Positions 61,646 through 64,000 of a stretch of DNA of 64,000 nucleotides are shown piece by piece (the first letter of the stretch is position 1; every line of letters starts with the position of its first letter). Position numbers and translations under genes: made by a program. The notes under the pieces are model-generated. The model made no database searches. It worked only from the letters and a program-made list of their open reading frames with translations, and was not told where the DNA came from. This stretch comes from a virus, in the IMG/VR virus record IMGVR_UViG_3300031162_001159, positions 1 to 64,000 of that record; one strand, written 5' to 3'.

Positions 61646-62491
61646 TTACTTTTTCGTGGTTTTCTTTCTCGTAACTTTCTTTTCTGGGACAGGTTCATCG
61701 AAAGTTATTGGATTTCCATCGTCATCTAAGATAGGATTTGCGTCTAAGTAATCCCCATTTTCATCGACTGGTCTCCCCTTTTTGTTAACTCTCTGCCCCT
61801 CTTCGTTTATGAAGTACCCGTCTTCATTAATCAGGCGTCCTTCGTGGTCAACCCTAGCCCCATCTTCATTTAAGAAGTAATAGTTCTCATCTACGATTTT
61901 ATATTTTTTCAGGAACCTGTTCTCTACAAGGTTGTCCTCATAGCTTGAGTCAAGATTATAAAGAAGGTTTGCCAACTCTTCGACACAATCAAGGGTCCAT
62001 TTCTCTTCTCCTTTTTGTTCATAGTCGTCAATAGAGGAGAATGCCGGTTTACGGTTCTCATCTAAAACACAACTGACAATCATAGAGTAGAATCGGGCGT
62101 TTTCTGCCTGTGCTTCTGCTGTCTTTTGATCCTCTGAATTTCTGTCAGAGATAAGAAGCCTATGTTCAACACGGAGTTTCTTAAGATCTATTCCCAATTG
62201 CTTGAGTTTTTCCTTAGTGATACCACCGGATCTAATCTGATCTTCCTTCTCTGAGATCTTATCGAGAATTTTCTGCTGTTTCTCTTCATGGTCTTTACCC
62301 CAAACACCGTCATCCTCAAGTTTTTTATGGAGTTGTTTTCTTAGGTAGGCTCCCGAATCTACAGCCTCTCTTAGCACTTTATTATATTCAATCTGTGCTG
62401 TTCTTTGTGCTGTGCGATTAGGCTTAACCACATAGAATGTTTTCTCAACATCGTCAACTTTTGTCTTTACTTCTCTTTCTGTCTTACTCAT
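61646..62491 (-). CDS. Tail assembly chaperone-like protein with C-terminal heptad repeats, 281 aa
   Basis: The N-terminal 170 residues are helical, with SGAYLRKQLHKKLEDDGVW, HRLLISDRNSEDQKTAEAQAENARF and a DENRKPAF segment, and share a pattern with the protein at 62858. From about 207 to 255 a seven-residue repeat [VIL]-[DN]-x-x-G-x-x runs about six times (INEDGYF, INEEGQR, VNKKGRP, VDENGDY), ending in a basic tail. Position immediately before the tape measure suggests a tail-assembly role, as chaperones sit there in most long-tailed phages. Confidence 0.55.
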   Translation of the reverse strand: MSKTEREVKTKVDDVEKTFYVVKPNRTAQRTAQIEYNKVLREAVDSGAYLRKQLHKKLEDDGVWGKDHEEKQQKILDKISEKEDQIRSGGITKEKLKQLGIDLKKLRVEHRLLISDRNSEDQKTAEAQAENARFYSMIVSCVLDENRKPAFSSIDDYEQKGEEKWTLDCVEELANLLYNLDSSYEDNLVENRFLKKYKIVDENYYFLNEDGARVDHEGRLINEDGYFINEEGQRVNKKGRPVDENGDYLDANPILDDDGNPITFDEPVPEKKVTRKKTTKK

Positions 62492-62855
62492 TTCCTTCCT
62501 CTCCTTTAAAATTTAAATCAAGCTGGTACTGTCTAAAGTTAACCTCAAAGTTTTCAAGATCTCCCTTTAACTCTCTAATCTGTTGATGCCCCTTATCAAA
62601 TATCTCTTTTCTTATTGTTTGATACATTTGATATAGTTCTTCCTGTGTGGATGTCCTTACAGAACCATCCTCATTCTCCCATAAACACGAGAGATGCGTT
62701 TCCATAGAATCTAATGCACTAATAAACGAAGTCTTTATTCTCTTTTCAACAGCTTCGCATAGTTTCTGTTTTGAAGCCTGAGCTTTAACCTGACTCCTTT
62801 TGGCATCCATCTCTCTCTTTCTTCTCATCAACGAATCGAATTCATCATTTTTCAT
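62484..62855 (-). CDS. Hypothetical small tail-module protein, 123 aa
   Basis: A helical, charged protein (SLMRRKREMDAKRSQVKAQA, GHQQIRELKGDLENFEVNFRQ). It overlaps the following gene by 8 bases and lies 2 bases after the preceding one. Sandwiched between two related tail-chaperone-like proteins, it probably belongs to the same assembly step. No family is recognised. Confidence 0.6.
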   Translation of the reverse strand: MKNDEFDSLMRRKREMDAKRSQVKAQASKQKLCEAVEKRIKTSFISALDSMETHLSCLWENEDGSVRTSTQEELYQMYQTIRKEIFDKGHQQIRELKGDLENFEVNFRQYQLDLNFKGEEGNE

Positions 62856-62857
62856 TA

Positions 62858-63895
62858 TTACTTACCTTTCCTTATTTGTTCGACAAATCCTTTATTTGCC
62901 TTCATTGCTTGGTCTTGTTTCACATCTTCAAAGTGTCCCTGTTTGGCTCTCCCCTTGTCATTAATAACCTGACCTCTATCTCTAATAGCCTGTTTAGCTC
63001 TGGCATCATTCATATCAAAGATCCTCTTAGCATCTTCTGGATCTTTAGCCATAAGAATAACCTCTTGAGAGTTCGCTATTTTTGGGTTACTAAACAACGT
63101 CTTCTTGCTCTTTTCAAGTCTGTCTTGATCCTGCTTTTTACGCTGGACTATAAACCAACCGTCTAAGCAGTCATCATCCATCACTACCTCTTCTGGTGGA
63201 GACTCCATAGCTTGATAAACGTTATCATACATCACAGAATATTGACATAAAGACAGTTGATATTCTGTAAGATCGGTCGAAGGTCTATCAAACAAATCGC
63301 CCGTTTTTGTAGATATCATCCACATAGTTCTCCAAGGGTCGTTCTTTGATATATCCCTTATTTGTGATTGGTTTAGCCCATTAGACAGATAATAGTTAAT
63401 TATATCCTCTTCTGACAGGTCTTGACCAAATTTATATTGTCTTCCCTCTTTATCGAAGACACTGTTATAAATTAACCACACCCTCCTTTCTTCTTCTGCT
63501 AATCCTTCACACGTTTGCCTATATAGCTGGTTCTTTTTTGACTCTATACGTGTAACATCTTTTTCTAACTTCCTTATGTGTCTCTTGGTATTTATTAGCT
63601 CTTTTCCCTTATAATAATTCTCATAAGCGTAAACCTTTAAATTTTTTATTTGCTCTCTCATCTCCTCAATTTGTTTATCATCATGAGGTGTCCAAAGACC
63701 ATTCTTTGCTAAAATTTCAAAAGACTCAGATTCCACATAATTACCAGCAGCTATAGCCTCCTCATACACGCTATCATACACTTCATATGATCTATTAATA
63801 AGGTCAGCGTTCGGATCATTGATATATAAAAAAAGATCGCCCCTAGAGAACTGGAGGCGACCTGTTATGATTCTATATAATACTCTATCCCTCAT
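62858..63895 (-). CDS. Tail assembly chaperone-like protein, 345 aa
   Basis: It starts after TTAGGGGGATAGGACT. AGNYVESESFEILAKNGLW, then a helical Lys/Glu-rich stretch, then TCEGLAEEERRVWLIYNSVF and DKEGRQYKF align in order with the first 160 residues of the protein at 61646, suggesting a duplication. The C-terminal third is basic with DRGQVINDKGRAKQGHF, a short echo of the [VI]-[DN]-x-x-G repeat. Function is inferred from position near the tape measure. Confidence 0.55.
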   Translation of the reverse strand: MRDRVLYRIITGRLQFSRGDLFLYINDPNADLINRSYEVYDSVYEEAIAAGNYVESESFEILAKNGLWTPHDDKQIEEMREQIKNLKVYAYENYYKGKELINTKRHIRKLEKDVTRIESKKNQLYRQTCEGLAEEERRVWLIYNSVFDKEGRQYKFGQDLSEEDIINYYLSNGLNQSQIRDISKNDPWRTMWMISTKTGDLFDRPSTDLTEYQLSLCQYSVMYDNVYQAMESPPEEVVMDDDCLDGWFIVQRKKQDQDRLEKSKKTLFSNPKIANSQEVILMAKDPEDAKRIFDMNDARAKQAIRDRGQVINDKGRAKQGHFEDVKQDQAMKANKGFVEQIRKGK

Positions 63896-63933
63896 AGTCC
63901 TATCCCCCTAAAATCCAAAACTCTCAACCTTTA

Positions 63934-64000
63934 TTATGTCCAGTAAGTTCCCCCACCTTGTACAGTAAGAGAGTTGAATGAACTGTATGAATAGTTAACT
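63934..64000 (-). CDS. C-terminal end of an upstream structural gene (partial)
   Basis: A frame open from the window edge ends YSSFNSLTVQGGGTYWT and stops at 63934-63936. The Ser/Gly/Thr/Tyr-rich composition is like virion proteins. The 38 bases between this stop and the next start hold a ribosome binding site and nothing else clear. Confidence 0.5.
   Translation of the reverse strand, partial: VNYSYSSFNSLTVQGGGTYWT

Overview
The window is a 64-kb piece of a large, AT-rich tailed-phage genome (Caudoviricetes). It carries a phage replication set, a tape-measure protein with very large tail or baseplate proteins beside it, almost no intergenic space, and overlapping start/stop codons throughout. 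There is no rRNA, tRNA, CRISPR or insertion sequence that I can see. Many genes have clear AGGAG-type ribosome binding sites, and one intergenic gap carries a near-perfect sigma70-type promoter, so the host is a bacterium with conventional initiation signals. The species cannot be read from the sequence. The mix of a C-family polymerase, SSB, Cas4-like nuclease and a very large glycan locus resembles uncultured aquatic phages, but that is inference.

Layout. (1) 1-15.3 kb, + strand: DNA metabolism. It holds a RecA-like recombinase, a small PD-(D/E)XK-like nuclease, a DnaB-type helicase, a primase, a T4 gp1-like dNMP kinase, a Cas4/RecB-like Fe-S nuclease, a DNA polymerase III alpha subunit without an OB domain, a SLOG/DUF2493 protein, a DnaQ-type proofreading exonuclease, a stand-alone OB-fold protein, SSB, and several unrecognised small genes. 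It ends with a protein bearing a textbook Tat signal peptide that overlaps the first glycosyltransferase gene. (2) 15.3-36.9 kb, + strand: about 25 genes for glycan synthesis. There are GT-B and GT-A glycosyltransferases, two exostosin-like enzymes, a GT32-like enzyme, a nucleotidyltransferase, three NAD-dependent epimerase/reductases including a GDP-fucose-synthase-like enzyme, two FkbM methyltransferases and a sulfotransferase. A probable homing endonuclease, a candidate single-strand annealing protein and a zinc-ribbon protein are inserted before the last epimerase. (3) 36.9-38.7 kb, + strand: a broken HAD-phosphatase remnant, small membrane proteins, a YopX-like protein and a DUF3223-like protein, closed by a bidirectional terminator. 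(4) 38.7-64 kb, - strand: the virion module. In transcription order it has two paralogous tail-chaperone-like proteins with a small protein between them, a hairpin/late-promoter gap, an 1825-aa tape measure, a 2299-aa repeat/propeller protein, 497-, 1052- and 1435-aa structural proteins, a zinc-ribbon protein and a 304-aa structural protein. The two transcription units converge at about 38.68 kb.

Working together, region 1 replicates and recombines the genome, region 4 builds a long tail with an elaborate tip, and region 2 could make and modify a complex oligosaccharide. Whether that sugar decorates the virion, the host surface or something else is not visible. The most unusual observations are the size and chemistry of the glycan locus with its Tat-exported neighbour, the Cas4-like gene that lacks any ATG/GTG/TTG start compatible with its Fe-S cysteines, the physically separate OB fold of the polymerase, two intergenic promoter-plus-hairpin arrangements, and the giant repeat/propeller tail protein.
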